Source: Cycloclasticus pugetii PS-1 (GTDB lineage Bacteria; Pseudomonadota; Gammaproteobacteria; Methylococcales; Cycloclasticaceae). From it: a DNA stretch of 64,000 nt. The stretch spans positions 2,046,001 through 2,110,000 of the forward strand of contig NZ_ARVU01000001.1 in the NCBI RefSeq assembly GCF_000384415.1, given 5' to 3'. Of this stretch, positions 1-9,602 are shown one piece after another. The translations under genes and the position numbers were made by a program. Every line of letters starts with the position of its first letter. Within the stretch, counting starts at the first letter, position 1. A model generated the notes under the pieces. It was not told the DNA's origin and did no database searches. It saw nothing but the letters and a program-made list of their open reading frames with translations.

Positions 1-2
1 AC

Positions 3-38
3 GGTCAGGTAGTTACCCTTTCCAATAACCAACAATAG
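3..38 (+). CDS. 3' end of RND efflux adaptor (membrane fusion) protein, partial
   Basis: Only the last eleven codons and a TAG stop are in the window; they read GQVVTLSNNQQ. Adaptor proteins of RND pumps commonly end in a short beta segment after a Gly-rich turn, and this frame closes 8 nt before the permease start, as expected for an adaptor-permease operon. The assignment rests mainly on this position, because too little protein is visible to recognise the family by itself. Confidence 0.45.
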   Translation, partial: GQVVTLSNNQQ

Positions 39-46
39 GCATTGCT

Positions 47-3000
47 TTGAACTTTACCAGCATCTTCGTTAAGCGACCTGTATTAGCCAGCGTTGTTAGT
101 TTAATTATTTTGGTGTTGGGCTTGCGCTCAATAGCTTCACTAGAAATACGTGAGTACCCAGAAACCAAAGATACCGTCATCTCTATTACTACGTCTTACC
201 CTGGCGCTAGTAGTGAGCTTATAAAAGGTTTTATTACCACTCCCTTACAGCAGGCCATTGCCCAAGCTGAGGGAATAGACTACCTTTTTTCTTCCAGCAC
301 ACAAGGTCTCTCATCCATTGAGGCTCATATGCGCCTCAATTATGACGCTAATGCCGCAATAGCAGAAATACAAGCCAAGGTGGCTAGTCAAAGTAGTGTA
401 TTACCTCAAGAAGCACTAGACCCTATCATCACCTCCAAAACAGGGTCTACCACTTCGCTGATTTATATCGCTTTTGTTAGTGACACCATGAAAGATATTC
501 AAATCGCCGATTATCTATTGCGTGTCGTTCAACCACGATTACAATCCATTGAAGGTGTTGGCCAAGCAAGCCTCTTAGGCAATAGCACATACGCAATGCG
601 TATTTGGCTAAAGCCAAAAAGGATGGCTGCTTTAGGTGTGAGCGCTGAAGATGTCTCTGCCGCCTTACGCAGAAACAACTACCTTTCCAGTGTTGGTAAA
701 ACAAAAGGCACACTGGTCAGTGTTGAGATGGGCGCTACAACCGATGTCGCTAAAGAAGAAGATTTCTTAACACTGGTCGTTGGCAAACAAAACGACACCC
801 TAATTCGTTTATCTGATATAGCCGATGTTGAACTTGGCGCCGAAGGTTACGAAAGCGAAAACCTCTACAGTGGAAAGCCTGCTGTTTTTATGACGGTAGA
901 TCAATCGCCCGACGCAAACCCGCTTGATGTAGCTAAACGGGTTAACCTTGCCATGGTAGACATTAATAATAACTTGCCCGAGGGACTTGTGTCTCACATG
1001 CCCTATGATGCGAGTAAATTTATCAGCGACTCCATCAACGAGGTAGGAAGAACCTTACTTGAAGCCATCAGCATTGTTATTGTTGTTATTTTCCTATCGC
1101 TAGGCACCATGCGTGCTGCGTTTATACCGGCAGTCACCGTTCCTTTATCACTCATTGGTGCAACTTTCATTATGCTAGCGTTTGGTTTTTCATTAAACCT
1201 ACTGACCTTGCTGGCGATGATCTTAGCAATTGGCTTAGTGGTGGATGATGCTATCGTCATGGTTGAAAATATTCACCGCCATATCGACATGGGAAAACCA
1301 CGTATTCAAGCAGCCATAGATGCCGCAAAAGAACTCAGCTTGCCTATCATCGCAATGACAACTACCCTTATTGCCGTCTATTTCCCTATAGGCTTTATGG
1401 GTGGATTAGTTGGTACATTGTTTACTGAATTTGCTTTTTCTTTAGCTGCTGCTGTCCTTATTTCTGGCATTGTTGCGCTAACACTCGCTCCTATGCTGAG
1501 TGCTCGCATTCTAAAAAGCTCTGAAAGTGCCGGCCGATTTGAAAAGTACGCTGAACACTTTTTTGAAAAATTAGCCAGTGGCTACAAAAAAACTGTTTCG
1601 CCTTTATTATCAACCCCTTCTATTCCCGTTATATTTGGTTTGGTTGTGTTATTAAGCCTTTACCCGATGTACCTGTTATCAAAATCAGAATTAGCTCCCA
1701 TTGAAGACAGGAATTTGCTTATCGCGATGGGTACGGCACCGCAGACATCTACTCTTGACTTTTTACAACAACAAGGCAAAAAGCTATCAGATATTTTTGA
1801 AGCCATGCCTGAGTATGATCATAGCTTCATCTTGCTGGGACTAGGGAATGATACGACTAAATTACTCGGCGGCCTAAAAATGGGCCATCAATCCACCCGC
1901 GAACGTACTCAGATGGAGATACAGCCCGAGCTCCAACAAAAAGTGGCCTCGCTTACAGGTGTGAGAACAGCTGTTGTACAGCGACCGGGGCTTCCAGGCG
2001 CAGGCGGTGGACTGCCTGTACAGTTTGTTGTTATTTCTGACGCTGATTATAGTCAAATTAGTGATGTAACAGGTGAGCTGATTGGTAAAGCTATGCAAAG
2101 CGGCAACTTTATTTTCTTACAAAAAAGCATAGAATTTGACAGACCTAAGTACAATTTGATGGTTGATAAAGACCGTGCAGCAGATTTAGGGATCAGCATG
2201 GAAGAAATAGGCCGTAACTTATCGGTTTATTTTAGTGAAGGTTATGTGAATCGCTTTAGCATGCAAGAGCGAAGCTATAAAGTGATTCCGCAAGTAGCCG
2301 ATATTAGTCGCTCAGATATTGAAAAACTTGATAACATTTACCTAAAAACCTCATCAGGCAAGAAGGTTCCTATCAGTTCAATCGTCACCGTATCAACGCA
2401 AGTTGAACCGGCTAAACGCACACAGTTTCAACAACTTAACAGTATAACTATTGAGGGCTTATTACGCCCAGGTGTGACCATGGGAGATGGCTTAGCTTAT
2501 CTTGAAGAAGAAGCTCAAAAATCTTTCCCTAGAGGCTTTAAGTGGGACCACACGGGTAGTTCACGACAATACAAACAGCAAGGTAGCGCGCTTGTTCTAA
2601 CTTTCTTTATGTCATTGTTAATTATCTACTTAGTACTAGCCGCCCAATTTGAAAGTTGGCGTGACCCCCTTATCATTTTAGTGTCGGTGCCTTTATCGTT
2701 GGCCAGTGCAATGGCTTTTATTATGCTAGGGGTCGCAACGATGAATATCTATACTCAAGTTGGGCTTATTACCTTAATTGGGCTGGTCGCTAAAAATGGT
2801 ATCTTAATTGTTGAGTTTGCCAATCAACTACAAATTACGGAAAAGCTTTCTATTCGAAATGCCGTTGAGGAGGCAGCTACTGTACGTTTAAGGCCGATCC
2901 TAATGACAACTGCATCGATGATTGTTGCGATGGTTCCGCTGCTACTTGCATCAGGCCCTGGTGCGGTTAGTCGGTTTGATATTGGGTTAGTTATTGCTAC

Positions 3001-3091
3001 TGGCTTAGGTATAGGCACTATATTTACACTTTATATTCTGCCTGCTTTTTACTTGATTTTTGCTAGGGATCACTCAAAAGGCAATGATTAG
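47..3091 (+). CDS. RND-type multidrug efflux transporter permease
   Basis: Inner-membrane, proton-driven efflux pump subunit of the AcrB/MexB (HAE1) superfamily, expected to work as a trimer with a periplasmic adaptor and an outer-membrane channel. The 1014-residue length, the N-terminal motif FVKRPVLASVVSL, two large periplasmic loops and two blocks of six membrane helices fit the family. The paired aspartates of the proton relay are visible in GLVVDDAIVMVEN near residue 400 and the helix-10 lysine in GLVAKNGILIVEF near residue 917. The start is TTG. It probably follows its adaptor gene directly. Its stop overlaps the convergent anti-sigma gene by 4 nt. Substrate is unknown; it resembles the MexW/VmeI-like branch more than AcrB. 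Confidence 0.92.
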   Translation: MNFTSIFVKRPVLASVVSLIILVLGLRSIASLEIREYPETKDTVISITTSYPGASSELIKGFITTPLQQAIAQAEGIDYLFSSSTQGLSSIEAHMRLNYDANAAIAEIQAKVASQSSVLPQEALDPIITSKTGSTTSLIYIAFVSDTMKDIQIADYLLRVVQPRLQSIEGVGQASLLGNSTYAMRIWLKPKRMAALGVSAEDVSAALRRNNYLSSVGKTKGTLVSVEMGATTDVAKEEDFLTLVVGKQNDTLIRLSDIADVELGAEGYESENLYSGKPAVFMTVDQSPDANPLDVAKRVNLAMVDINNNLPEGLVSHMPYDASKFISDSINEVGRTLLEAISIVIVVIFLSLGTMRAAFIPAVTVPLSLIGATFIMLAFGFSLNLLTLLAMILAIGLVVDDAIVMVENIHRHIDMGKPRIQAAIDAAKELSLPIIAMTTTLIAVYFPIGFMGGLVGTLFTEFAFSLAAAVLISGIVALTLAPMLSARILKSSESAGRFEKYAEHFFEKLASGYKKTVSPLLSTPSIPVIFGLVVLLSLYPMYLLSKSELAPIEDRNLLIAMGTAPQTSTLDFLQQQGKKLSDIFEAMPEYDHSFILLGLGNDTTKLLGGLKMGHQSTRERTQMEIQPELQQKVASLTGVRTAVVQRPGLPGAGGGLPVQFVVISDADYSQISDVTGELIGKAMQSGNFIFLQKSIEFDRPKYNLMVDKDRAADLGISMEEIGRNLSVYFSEGYVNRFSMQERSYKVIPQVADISRSDIEKLDNIYLKTSSGKKVPISSIVTVSTQVEPAKRTQFQQLNSITIEGLLRPGVTMGDGLAYLEEEAQKSFPRGFKWDHTGSSRQYKQQGSALVLTFFMSLLIIYLVLAAQFESWRDPLIILVSVPLSLASAMAFIMLGVATMNIYTQVGLITLIGLVAKNGILIVEFANQLQITEKLSIRNAVEEAATVRLRPILMTTASMIVAMVPLLLASGPGAVSRFDIGLVIATGLGIGTIFTLYILPAFYLIFARDHSKGND

Positions 3092-3786
3092 AGCCATTCC
3101 ACTGCGTTGCTGGCAAATTCCTCGTCTGGTATATCAGTCGCTGTACCAGCCAAGACGGCCATTGAGCCATTTTTCAATGGCTTAACCCAGCCATGTAAAC
3201 CGGCATAATGAAAAGGTACGGTTTTATCTAGACTGATGTCTGGCATATAAATAATCGTTATGGCTTGCTGATGGTATTGATACACCATATGCAAGCCATA
3301 ACTATCTCCAATAGGGCACTTTTTTGCAAAGCTAATATTTTTAGCTAACCTCAGCCGTATACCAAACTCTTTACTCAACTTTATGAGCTCTTGCTCATTA
3401 AGCGGGTAAGCCACTTGCGTTGAAGATGCCCCATCGTGTGAAAAGTGTTCGTAAACTAACTGATCTATTGGCAACACTGACTCTTCGTTTTGCGTTGGTA
3501 TAAACGTTACCAAGCCTACCGCTAATAGTAACGATGCCGCAAAGGCAATAGGCTTCATTTTAGTCGCACTCCAAAAAGGTGCCTTATACACATAGTCTCT
3601 TATCGAATGCTTTAAACTGCTTGGAACACCTTGGTTAACAACCTCTTTTAATTGCTGCTCAAACAAGTTTTCTTGCGCTGCAAATATTTGACACTGCTCA
3701 CAGGATGCTAGGTGCTCTTTGGCCTCTGCCCCAACCTCATTTGCTGCGACTGTATATTCAAATTTAAAATCATCACATTTCATCAT
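3088..3786 (-). CDS. Anti-sigma factor-like membrane protein (DUF3379-like)
   Basis: Probable membrane-bound regulator of the upstream ECF sigma factor. The 232-residue protein has an N-terminal zinc-binding anti-sigma motif (H25, C29, C32 in HLASCEQC), one predicted membrane helix at about residues 79-96, and a periplasmic domain of about 135 residues. This architecture, and its place after an ECF sigma gene, match the DUF3379 family found with sigma-70 genes in vibrios and relatives; I recall that family rather than having searched it. Translation is coupled to the sigma gene: the ATG overlaps the upstream TGA. A second ATG one codon later could also be used. Signal sensed is unknown. Confidence 0.75.
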   Translation of the reverse strand: MMKCDDFKFEYTVAANEVGAEAKEHLASCEQCQIFAAQENLFEQQLKEVVNQGVPSSLKHSIRDYVYKAPFWSATKMKPIAFAASLLLAVGLVTFIPTQNEESVLPIDQLVYEHFSHDGASSTQVAYPLNEQELIKLSKEFGIRLRLAKNISFAKKCPIGDSYGLHMVYQYHQQAITIIYMPDISLDKTVPFHYAGLHGWVKPLKNGSMAVLAGTATDIPDEEFASNAVEWL

Positions 3787-4292
3787 TCACCTGCCCGGCC
3801 CGCTTCGGGCCTTAAAACACTTCTTAACTTCTGTTTTGCCCTAAACAAACGGGTCATGGTCGCACTTTTAGAAATATGACAAACCGAGGCGATTTCTTCA
3901 CAGCTTAATCCAACAATTACCTGCAACAACAGCGGCTCTTTATATTCATTCGCAAGCTCATTCAATGCCTGCTTAAGAGCAAACGCGTCAGGACTCGTAT
4001 CATTGTCTATATCCCTCAAACTCAACATATCTATATCGAAATCAACTATTTCCGGCCGGAAGCGTGCATATTGACGGGCATGTTCATTTCGCAAGATCGT
4101 CATCAGCCACGCCTTACTGGATAAACTATCACGTAATTTATCCAATGACTTCCAAGCACGCATACAGGTCTCTTGAAGCAAATCTTCAGCCATGTTTTTA
4201 TCGTGACATAGCCAAAGCGCGTAACGAAAAAGTTCATCACTATATGCCAACACTAAGCGCTCATATTCCAGTTTTTTACGTTTTTGTTGCAA
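3783..4292 (-). CDS. ECF-type RNA polymerase sigma factor
   Basis: Directs RNA polymerase to a specific promoter set. Region 2 is visible in AEDLLQETCMRAWKSLD with the following LMTILRNEHAR, and region 4 in the helix-turn-helix LSCEEIASVCHISKSATMTRLFRAKQKL. I chose the TTG at 4292, which follows an AGG-type ribosome site and gives 169 residues starting MQQKRKKLEYERLV, like family members; an in-frame GTG at 4343 would add 17 residues of poor-looking sequence. It is followed without a gap by the anti-sigma gene, so the pair likely forms a self-regulated unit. The target promoter was not identified. Confidence 0.85.
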   Translation of the reverse strand: MQQKRKKLEYERLVLAYSDELFRYALWLCHDKNMAEDLLQETCMRAWKSLDKLRDSLSSKAWLMTILRNEHARQYARFRPEIVDFDIDMLSLRDIDNDTSPDAFALKQALNELANEYKEPLLLQVIVGLSCEEIASVCHISKSATMTRLFRAKQKLRSVLRPEAGRAGE

Positions 4293-4607
4293 TATTAGAC
4301 CTCGATAGCACCGGCTATCTTTCAAGTTAAAAAATGATGCCACACCCAGCAGAAAATTCTTACTGATTGACTATTATCATCTTTGACAACCTTATTCTGG
4401 TACACCTACACCAATAACACAACGAATGATCAATCTCATGCTATGGCTAATAATTAACACATTAAGCTGAATAAAAAGATAGTGATAAACATCGATAGTC
4501 TAAACAAATAACAGGAATATAAAGACATTCACGGCAACACTTAACTTGACCTTCTTATTGTAATAATTTAGCTGAAAGGCGCCTTAAGCCCTATACACAA
4601 AGACTTC

Positions 4608-4616
4608 TTATTCACA
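4608..4616 (+). promoter_or_regulatory. DnaA-box-like site (TTATTCACA)
   Basis: TTATTCACA fits the relaxed DnaA box TTWTNCACA exactly. A related nonamer with one mismatch, CTATACACA, lies just upstream at 4591-4599. These add to the tighter cluster at 4786-4820. Function is inferred only. Confidence 0.45.
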
Positions 4617-4785
4617 AGCTAAAAACACTAGATTAGTCGCCATAAACATATTGCGACGCAATGATTAAAATAACCCTTGCATTATATAACTTGTTGTTTT
4701 TTATAGATATGTTAACAATGGTTTATTTTGTTACAATTTGATGTCAGCCCTTTTTGCATGGGCTTTGAGAGCTATTATAAATAGA

Positions 4786-4820
4786 TAATCCACATAGTTA
4801 TCCACAGAAAATGTGGATAA
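4786..4820. promoter_or_regulatory. Cluster of three DnaA boxes upstream of priA
   Basis: Two perfect DnaA boxes face each other, TTATCCACA at 4798-4806 and its reverse complement TGTGGATAA at 4812-4820, with a one-mismatch box TAATCCACA at 4786-4794. Together with TTATTCACA at 4608 this is far denser than chance. The cluster ends about 100 nt before the priA start codon, so it may place the restart helicase gene under DnaA control, act as a DnaA-titrating site, or be part of an origin. Confidence 0.6.
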
Positions 4821-4918
4821 AATAAAAACCATAGTTAACTCATTAAGTTAGCGATTTATTGTAGATTTTTTTAATCTTTTCAGGCTAACTGATACAAAAC
4901 AAATAACGCTTTTACTTG

Positions 4919-7120
4919 ATGTCTGATTTTTACCTCAATATTGCTGTCGACACCCCCCTGCACCGTATTTTTGACTATCTCCCGATAAAAAATTCGGCTC
5001 GCTCTGATTACCAAATCGGCCAGCGTGTTTTTGTTTCCTTTGGCCGATTAAAAAAAATTGGCGTTATTCTTAACATTTCTTCGTCAACCGAACTTAGCCG
5101 AAAACAACTCAAACCCATCTCCCAATTAATTGATAGGCAGCCTCTAATATCGCTTGATGACTTAAAACTATATAAATGGGCTGCTAACTACTATCATCAC
5201 CCTATCGGCGAGGTGCTTGCTCAGGCCTTCCCAAAACAGCTTCGAGCCGGATTAACACCCACTATAGAGCTCACCACGCGATACACATTATCCAAACATG
5301 GCCTGACACTCGATGAAAATTCCTTAAAACGCTCCCCAAGGCAGCTAGGCTTATGGCATCAACTAAAAAACGCCGATGCACCTGTTGATCGTGATTTCTT
5401 TTCCACACTTGACTGGAACTGGCGCTCGCCCCTTAAAAGCATGATCGAGAAAGGCTGGGTCACTGCCTCACAAGAACACAACACAGCCACACACTCTCCG
5501 ACCACACCTTTATTTGACCCAAACCCGGCCCAACAAACTGCCATTGACTCAATTGCTAAGGCACTCGAAGGCTTTCAAGTATTTTTATTAGATGGCGTCA
5601 CCGGTAGTGGAAAAACAGAAGTTTATCTTCGACTTATTCAGCACGTCATTAGTGCTGGAAAACAGGTGTTAATTTTATTGCCTGAAATCACCCTAACACC
5701 TCAATTAGCTCAGCGATTTAGGCAACGCCTAACAGCACAGATGGTCATTTCACATTCCGGCCTTAACGACACTCAACGAGCTCAAGCCTGGCTTAGATTA
5801 AAAGAAGGCCTTGCCAATATATTGCTGGGCACCCGCTCGGCAGTATTCACGCCGATGCGTACGCCCGGCCTGATCATTATGGACGAGGAGCATGACACAT
5901 CATTCAAACAGCAAGAAGGCTTTCGCTATTCCGCTCGAGATATTGCTGTTATGCGTGCAAGGGACTACAACATCCCTATCGTATTAGGCACTGCAACACC
6001 CTCGCTCGAAAGTCTATACAACGTACAACAAGGTCGTTTCAAACAATTAGTGTTGCCCGAGCGTACCGCAGGTGCCTCACACCCTGATATTCGTTTATTA
6101 GACTGCCGAAACCAAACGTTAGACAATCATTTAAGCCAATCGCTTTTAAAAGCGATTGGCAAAACACTTGAGCGGAACGAACAAGTCATACTCTTTGTGA
6201 ATCGCCGAGGCTTTGCTCCCGTATTAATGTGTCATAGCTGTGGTTGGGTTGCACAGTGTCGTCGTTGCGACTCTCGTCTAGTCATTCATAAAAATGCCAA
6301 TTTACTTCGATGCCATCATTGCGGAGTTGAACATGCCATTCCGAATACCTGCCCATCGTGTCAACAAGCAGAATTATTTCCATTAGGGCTTGGGACCGAG
6401 CGCGTTGAAGAAACATTGAGCTCGCACTTTCCTGGCACCCCTGTGAGTCGAATTGACCGCGATAGCACACGACAAAAAAATGCCATGCAGTCAGTCATCG
6501 ACAAAGTACATGAAGGCGGCGCTCAAATTTTAGTCGGCACGCAAATGCTTGCTAAAGGACACCACTTCCCAAATGTGACCTTAGTAGGCATTGTTGATAT
6601 TGATGCGGGGCTGTTTAGTTGTGATTTCAGAGCCAGCGAACGTATGGCCCAGCTTATTACCCAAGTCGCTGGCCGTGCAGGACGCGAAGAAAAACTCGGC
6701 CGGGTACTCATTCAAACCCACCACCCCGAGCACCCCTTATTAAACACCTTAATCACGCACGGCTACACGCGTTTTGCAAAAGAGGCACTGGATGAAAGGC
6801 AGCAAGCCCAATTGCCCCCCTACCATTATCAAGCTCTATTACGAGTGAACGCCATCAATGAACAAGCGGTTCTAAACTTCTTAAACGATGCTAAGGAGTT
6901 GATCTCTACGATTCAAGCACCGCTGATTCAAATTCTAGGCCCCGTTCCAGCCCCCATGCTAAAAAGGGCGGGACGGTTTCGCTATCAATTATTAATTGAA
7001 TCGGCCCAGCGAAAACCCCGCCATCAATTTTTACAGCAGCTTTTACCGAAACTTGAAAAACTCAAATCCTCGCGTAAGGTACGTTGGTCCATTGATGTTG
7101 ATCCCATTGACTTGTTTTAA
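4919..7120 (+). CDS. priA: Primosomal protein N' / replication restart helicase PriA
   Basis: A 3'-5' DNA helicase that recognises stalled or collapsed forks and starts primosome assembly for DnaB reloading. The N-terminal fork-binding domain starts [14 protein letters not shown]; the Walker A motif [11 protein letters not shown] is near residue 226 and the Walker B/DEEH box reads MDEEHD, as in PriA. The zinc-binding insert has four CxxC pairs between about residues 440 and 490 (CHSCGW, CRRCD, CHHCG, CPSCQ). I use the ATG at 4919; the TTG directly before it is in frame but unlikely. Length (733 aa) matches the family. It leads a gene run with argS and a SPOR protein. Confidence 0.97.
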   Translation: MSDFYLNIAVDTPLHRIFDYLPIKNSARSDYQIGQRVFVSFGRLKKIGVILNISSSTELSRKQLKPISQLIDRQPLISLDDLKLYKWAANYYHHPIGEVLAQAFPKQLRAGLTPTIELTTRYTLSKHGLTLDENSLKRSPRQLGLWHQLKNADAPVDRDFFSTLDWNWRSPLKSMIEKGWVTASQEHNTATHSPTTPLFDPNPAQQTAIDSIAKALEGFQVFLLDGVTGSGKTEVYLRLIQHVISAGKQVLILLPEITLTPQLAQRFRQRLTAQMVISHSGLNDTQRAQAWLRLKEGLANILLGTRSAVFTPMRTPGLIIMDEEHDTSFKQQEGFRYSARDIAVMRARDYNIPIVLGTATPSLESLYNVQQGRFKQLVLPERTAGASHPDIRLLDCRNQTLDNHLSQSLLKAIGKTLERNEQVILFVNRRGFAPVLMCHSCGWVAQCRRCDSRLVIHKNANLLRCHHCGVEHAIPNTCPSCQQAELFPLGLGTERVEETLSSHFPGTPVSRIDRDSTRQKNAMQSVIDKVHEGGAQILVGTQMLAKGHHFPNVTLVGIVDIDAGLFSCDFRASERMAQLITQVAGRAGREEKLGRVLIQTHHPEHPLLNTLITHGYTRFAKEALDERQQAQLPPYHYQALLRVNAINEQAVLNFLNDAKELISTIQAPLIQILGPVPAPMLKRAGRFRYQLLIESAQRKPRHQFLQQLLPKLEKLKSSRKVRWSIDVDPIDLF

Positions 7121-7227
7121 CAGCGTTTAGACTTGCAAGTTTTACCCCACAAGCGATAATACGCAATGACAACGGTGTTCAACACCGAACAGCTATTCAG
7201 CGCATCAATCAACGATCTAAATTTACT

Positions 7228-8985
7228 ATGAAAACACGTTTGGCCTCTTTGCTTCAGCAAGCCATTTCATCGCTACAAACTCAAGGCGAATTGCCTGAAG
7301 AGTTAACGCCTACTATCAAAATTGAGCACACTCGTGACCCCTCTCATGGTGATTACGCCAGTAACGTTGCAATGATGTTGGCAAAGCCTGCAAAAAAGAA
7401 CCCTCGCCAAATAGCCCAAGCTATTATCAATAGCTTGCCAGAAGACAGCGACGTATTAAGTGTTGATATAGCCGGCCCAGGCTTTATTAATTTTTTCATC
7501 AACCCGCTTAGCCAACACGCCGTCATCAAACAGATTCTTGAACAAGGTTCTCGCTTTGGCACCTCCAATATTGCCAAAGGTAAAAAGGTGCAAGTTGAAT
7601 TCGTTTCAGCGAACCCAACCGGCCCCCTTCACGTAGGGCACGGAAGAGGTGCAGCCTACGGTGCAACCGTTGCTAATCTACTGACAGCCATTGGTTACGA
7701 TGTCCATCGCGAGTATTACGTTAATGATGCTGGCCGCCAAATGGACATCCTAGCTACCAGCGTATGGCTACGATATTTAGAACTTTGTGGTGAAAGCATC
7801 CCGTTTCCAAGTAACGGTTACAAAGGTGGCTATATTGCTGAAATTGCAACGCTGATTAAACAGTCACATGGCCAAACCTTTAACATGCCTGTCAGTGATG
7901 TGTTTCTTGATATCCCGGCCGATGAGCCTGATGGCGGCGACAAGGAAAAACATATTGACGGCCTTATTGCGCGTGCTAAAGAGTCCTTAGGGGATAAAAA
8001 CTACCGCATTATTTTTGACGCCGCATTAACATCCATTCTCGGCGATATTCGTCAAGACCTTGAAGACTTTGGCGTTCATTACGACGATTGGTTTTCAGAA
8101 CGCTCACTTATGGACAAAGGAGCCATTGATCGAGCCATTGAAAAGCTTAAAGCTTCTGGCTATATGTACCAAAAAGAAGGTGCTTGGTGGTTTAAATCAA
8201 CCGAGTTTGGCGATGAAAAAGACCGTGTTGTTATTCGCGATAATGGCTTAACCACGTACTTTGCCTCCGATATAGCCTATCATTTACACACCCTCGAACG
8301 TGGTTACGATATCATCGATGTCTGGGGCTCTGACCATCACGGCTATGTGCCACGTGTTAAGGCGGCTTTGCAAGCGATGGGCGCAGACCCCGAGCGTATG
8401 AAAGTCTTGCTGGTCCAATTTGCCGTTTTGTATAAAGGTGGCGAAAAAATGCAAATGTCGACCCGTTCTGGTCAATTTGTAACACTTAGGGAGTTACGCG
8501 ATGAAATCGGCGCTGATGCTGCACGCTATTTTTACGTCATGCGTAAAGCCGAGCAGCACATGGATTTTGACCTTGATTTGGCTACCTCGCAGTCCAATGA
8601 AAATCCCTTATATTACGTTCAATATGCTCATGCGCGTGTTTGTAGTGTGATGCGATTACTGACAGAAAAAGGCCTCAGCTATAGTGCACAGGAGGGTTTA
8701 AAGCATTTAGATCAATTAGCGCAAACGCACGAAACCAACCTGATTGATACCTTAAACCGTTACCCAGAAAAACTGACGCAAGCCGCTCAGCAATACGAAC
8801 CACATCAACTTAACCATTATTTACGTGAACTTTCTACGCAGTTTCACAGTTATTACAATTCACACAAATTCATTGTTGATGATGTAGCACTGATGCAAGC
8901 TCGCCTAGTTCTTATTAATGCAACAAAGCAAGTCCTAGCCAATGGTTTACAGCTACTGGGCGTCAATGCACCGGAGTCCATGTAG
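7228..8985 (+). CDS. argS: Arginyl-tRNA synthetase
   Basis: Class I aminoacyl-tRNA synthetase that charges tRNA-Arg. The 585 residues contain the N-terminal Arg-S additional domain, the HIGH-type motif in [14 protein letters not shown] near residue 131, the degenerate KMSKS-type loop KMQMSTRSG near residue 406, and the C-terminal DALR anticodon-binding domain with the helical segment around [12 protein letters not shown]. The gene lies 107 nt after priA, and its TAG stop overlaps the GTG start of the next gene by one base, so those two are translationally linked. The priA-argS-SPOR order is seen in other gammaproteobacteria. Confidence 0.97.
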   Translation: MKTRLASLLQQAISSLQTQGELPEELTPTIKIEHTRDPSHGDYASNVAMMLAKPAKKNPRQIAQAIINSLPEDSDVLSVDIAGPGFINFFINPLSQHAVIKQILEQGSRFGTSNIAKGKKVQVEFVSANPTGPLHVGHGRGAAYGATVANLLTAIGYDVHREYYVNDAGRQMDILATSVWLRYLELCGESIPFPSNGYKGGYIAEIATLIKQSHGQTFNMPVSDVFLDIPADEPDGGDKEKHIDGLIARAKESLGDKNYRIIFDAALTSILGDIRQDLEDFGVHYDDWFSERSLMDKGAIDRAIEKLKASGYMYQKEGAWWFKSTEFGDEKDRVVIRDNGLTTYFASDIAYHLHTLERGYDIIDVWGSDHHGYVPRVKAALQAMGADPERMKVLLVQFAVLYKGGEKMQMSTRSGQFVTLRELRDEIGADAARYFYVMRKAEQHMDFDLDLATSQSNENPLYYVQYAHARVCSVMRLLTEKGLSYSAQEGLKHLDQLAQTHETNLIDTLNRYPEKLTQAAQQYEPHQLNHYLRELSTQFHSYYNSHKFIVDDVALMQARLVLINATKQVLANGLQLLGVNAPESM

Positions 8986-9563
8986 TGCCTAGAGATTACA
9001 AAAACCGAATTAACAGCAATAACGCGCGCAAAAAAAAACGCCCTATTCCCGGTTATTGGTGGCTAATTACTGGCCTATTAATTGGCGGTTTTGCGATGTT
9101 TTTATCTGACTTGGAAGAAGCGCCAAATAAACCCGTTACTGATGTGAAGCGACCTGTTAGCCAACAAGACGTACGTGATGTAAAAAAGCCCATCGCAACA
9201 ACTGCAAAACCCATCGACAGCACTAAACCACGTTTTGATTTTTATCAAATATTGCCCGACATGGAAATTGTTATTCCTGAGCATGAAATTGAAGAAAGGC
9301 GTCGGCTAGAAGGCACTGGAAAAAGCAAACCTGGCACCTTTATTATTCAAATAGGTTCTTTTAAAAAAGCTCAGCAGGCTGATACTCTTCGCGCCCGCTT
9401 AGCATTGTTAGGTATTGAATCGACCGTACAAACAGTAAACCAAAGCGGTAGCATTTGGCACCGAGTTAAATCAGGCCCGTACACTTCCTTTAGAATGGTC
9501 GATAAAATTCAAAATCGCTTGCACCGCAACAATATAGACAGTATCGCTATCAAACTAAAATAA
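8985..9563 (+). CDS. FtsN-like SPOR-domain membrane protein
   Basis: Probable peptidoglycan-binding cell-division protein. The 192 residues show a short basic cytoplasmic tail (NARKKKRP), one membrane helix at about residues 24-42, a proline/lysine-rich linker and a C-terminal SPOR domain at about 115-192 that begins TFIIQIGSFKKAQQADTLRA and contains WHRVKSGPY. SPOR domains bind denuded septal glycan. The topology and the position after argS match the FtsN-like proteins of Pseudomonas and relatives, but the linker lacks clear FtsN essential-region motifs. The start is GTG, overlapping the argS stop. Confidence 0.85.
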   Translation: MPRDYKNRINSNNARKKKRPIPGYWWLITGLLIGGFAMFLSDLEEAPNKPVTDVKRPVSQQDVRDVKKPIATTAKPIDSTKPRFDFYQILPDMEIVIPEHEIEERRRLEGTGKSKPGTFIIQIGSFKKAQQADTLRARLALLGIESTVQTVNQSGSIWHRVKSGPYTSFRMVDKIQNRLHRNNIDSIAIKLK

Positions 9564-9602
9564 CGTGTAAATCAATAGACCAGATGCAAGTACATTCATA
9601 AC

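Larger units (their letters stand above)
4293..4918. other. Divergent intergenic region between ECF sigma gene and priA
   Basis: This gap of more than 600 nt, strongly AT-rich from about 4550, separates the divergent sigma factor and priA genes. It must contain promoters for both, but I cannot fix them with confidence. It holds several DnaA-box-like nonamers (annotated separately) and an AT-rich stretch at about 4675-4740. I see no coding frame or RNA gene that I can support. Confidence 0.6.

Noticed and set aside
4293-4918. Chromosomal origin of replication
   Set aside because: DnaA boxes and AT-richness are suggestive, but dnaA, dnaN, gidA, rpmH or similar neighbours are missing, and skew cannot be judged from one window. 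Kept as a finding, not as an origin call.
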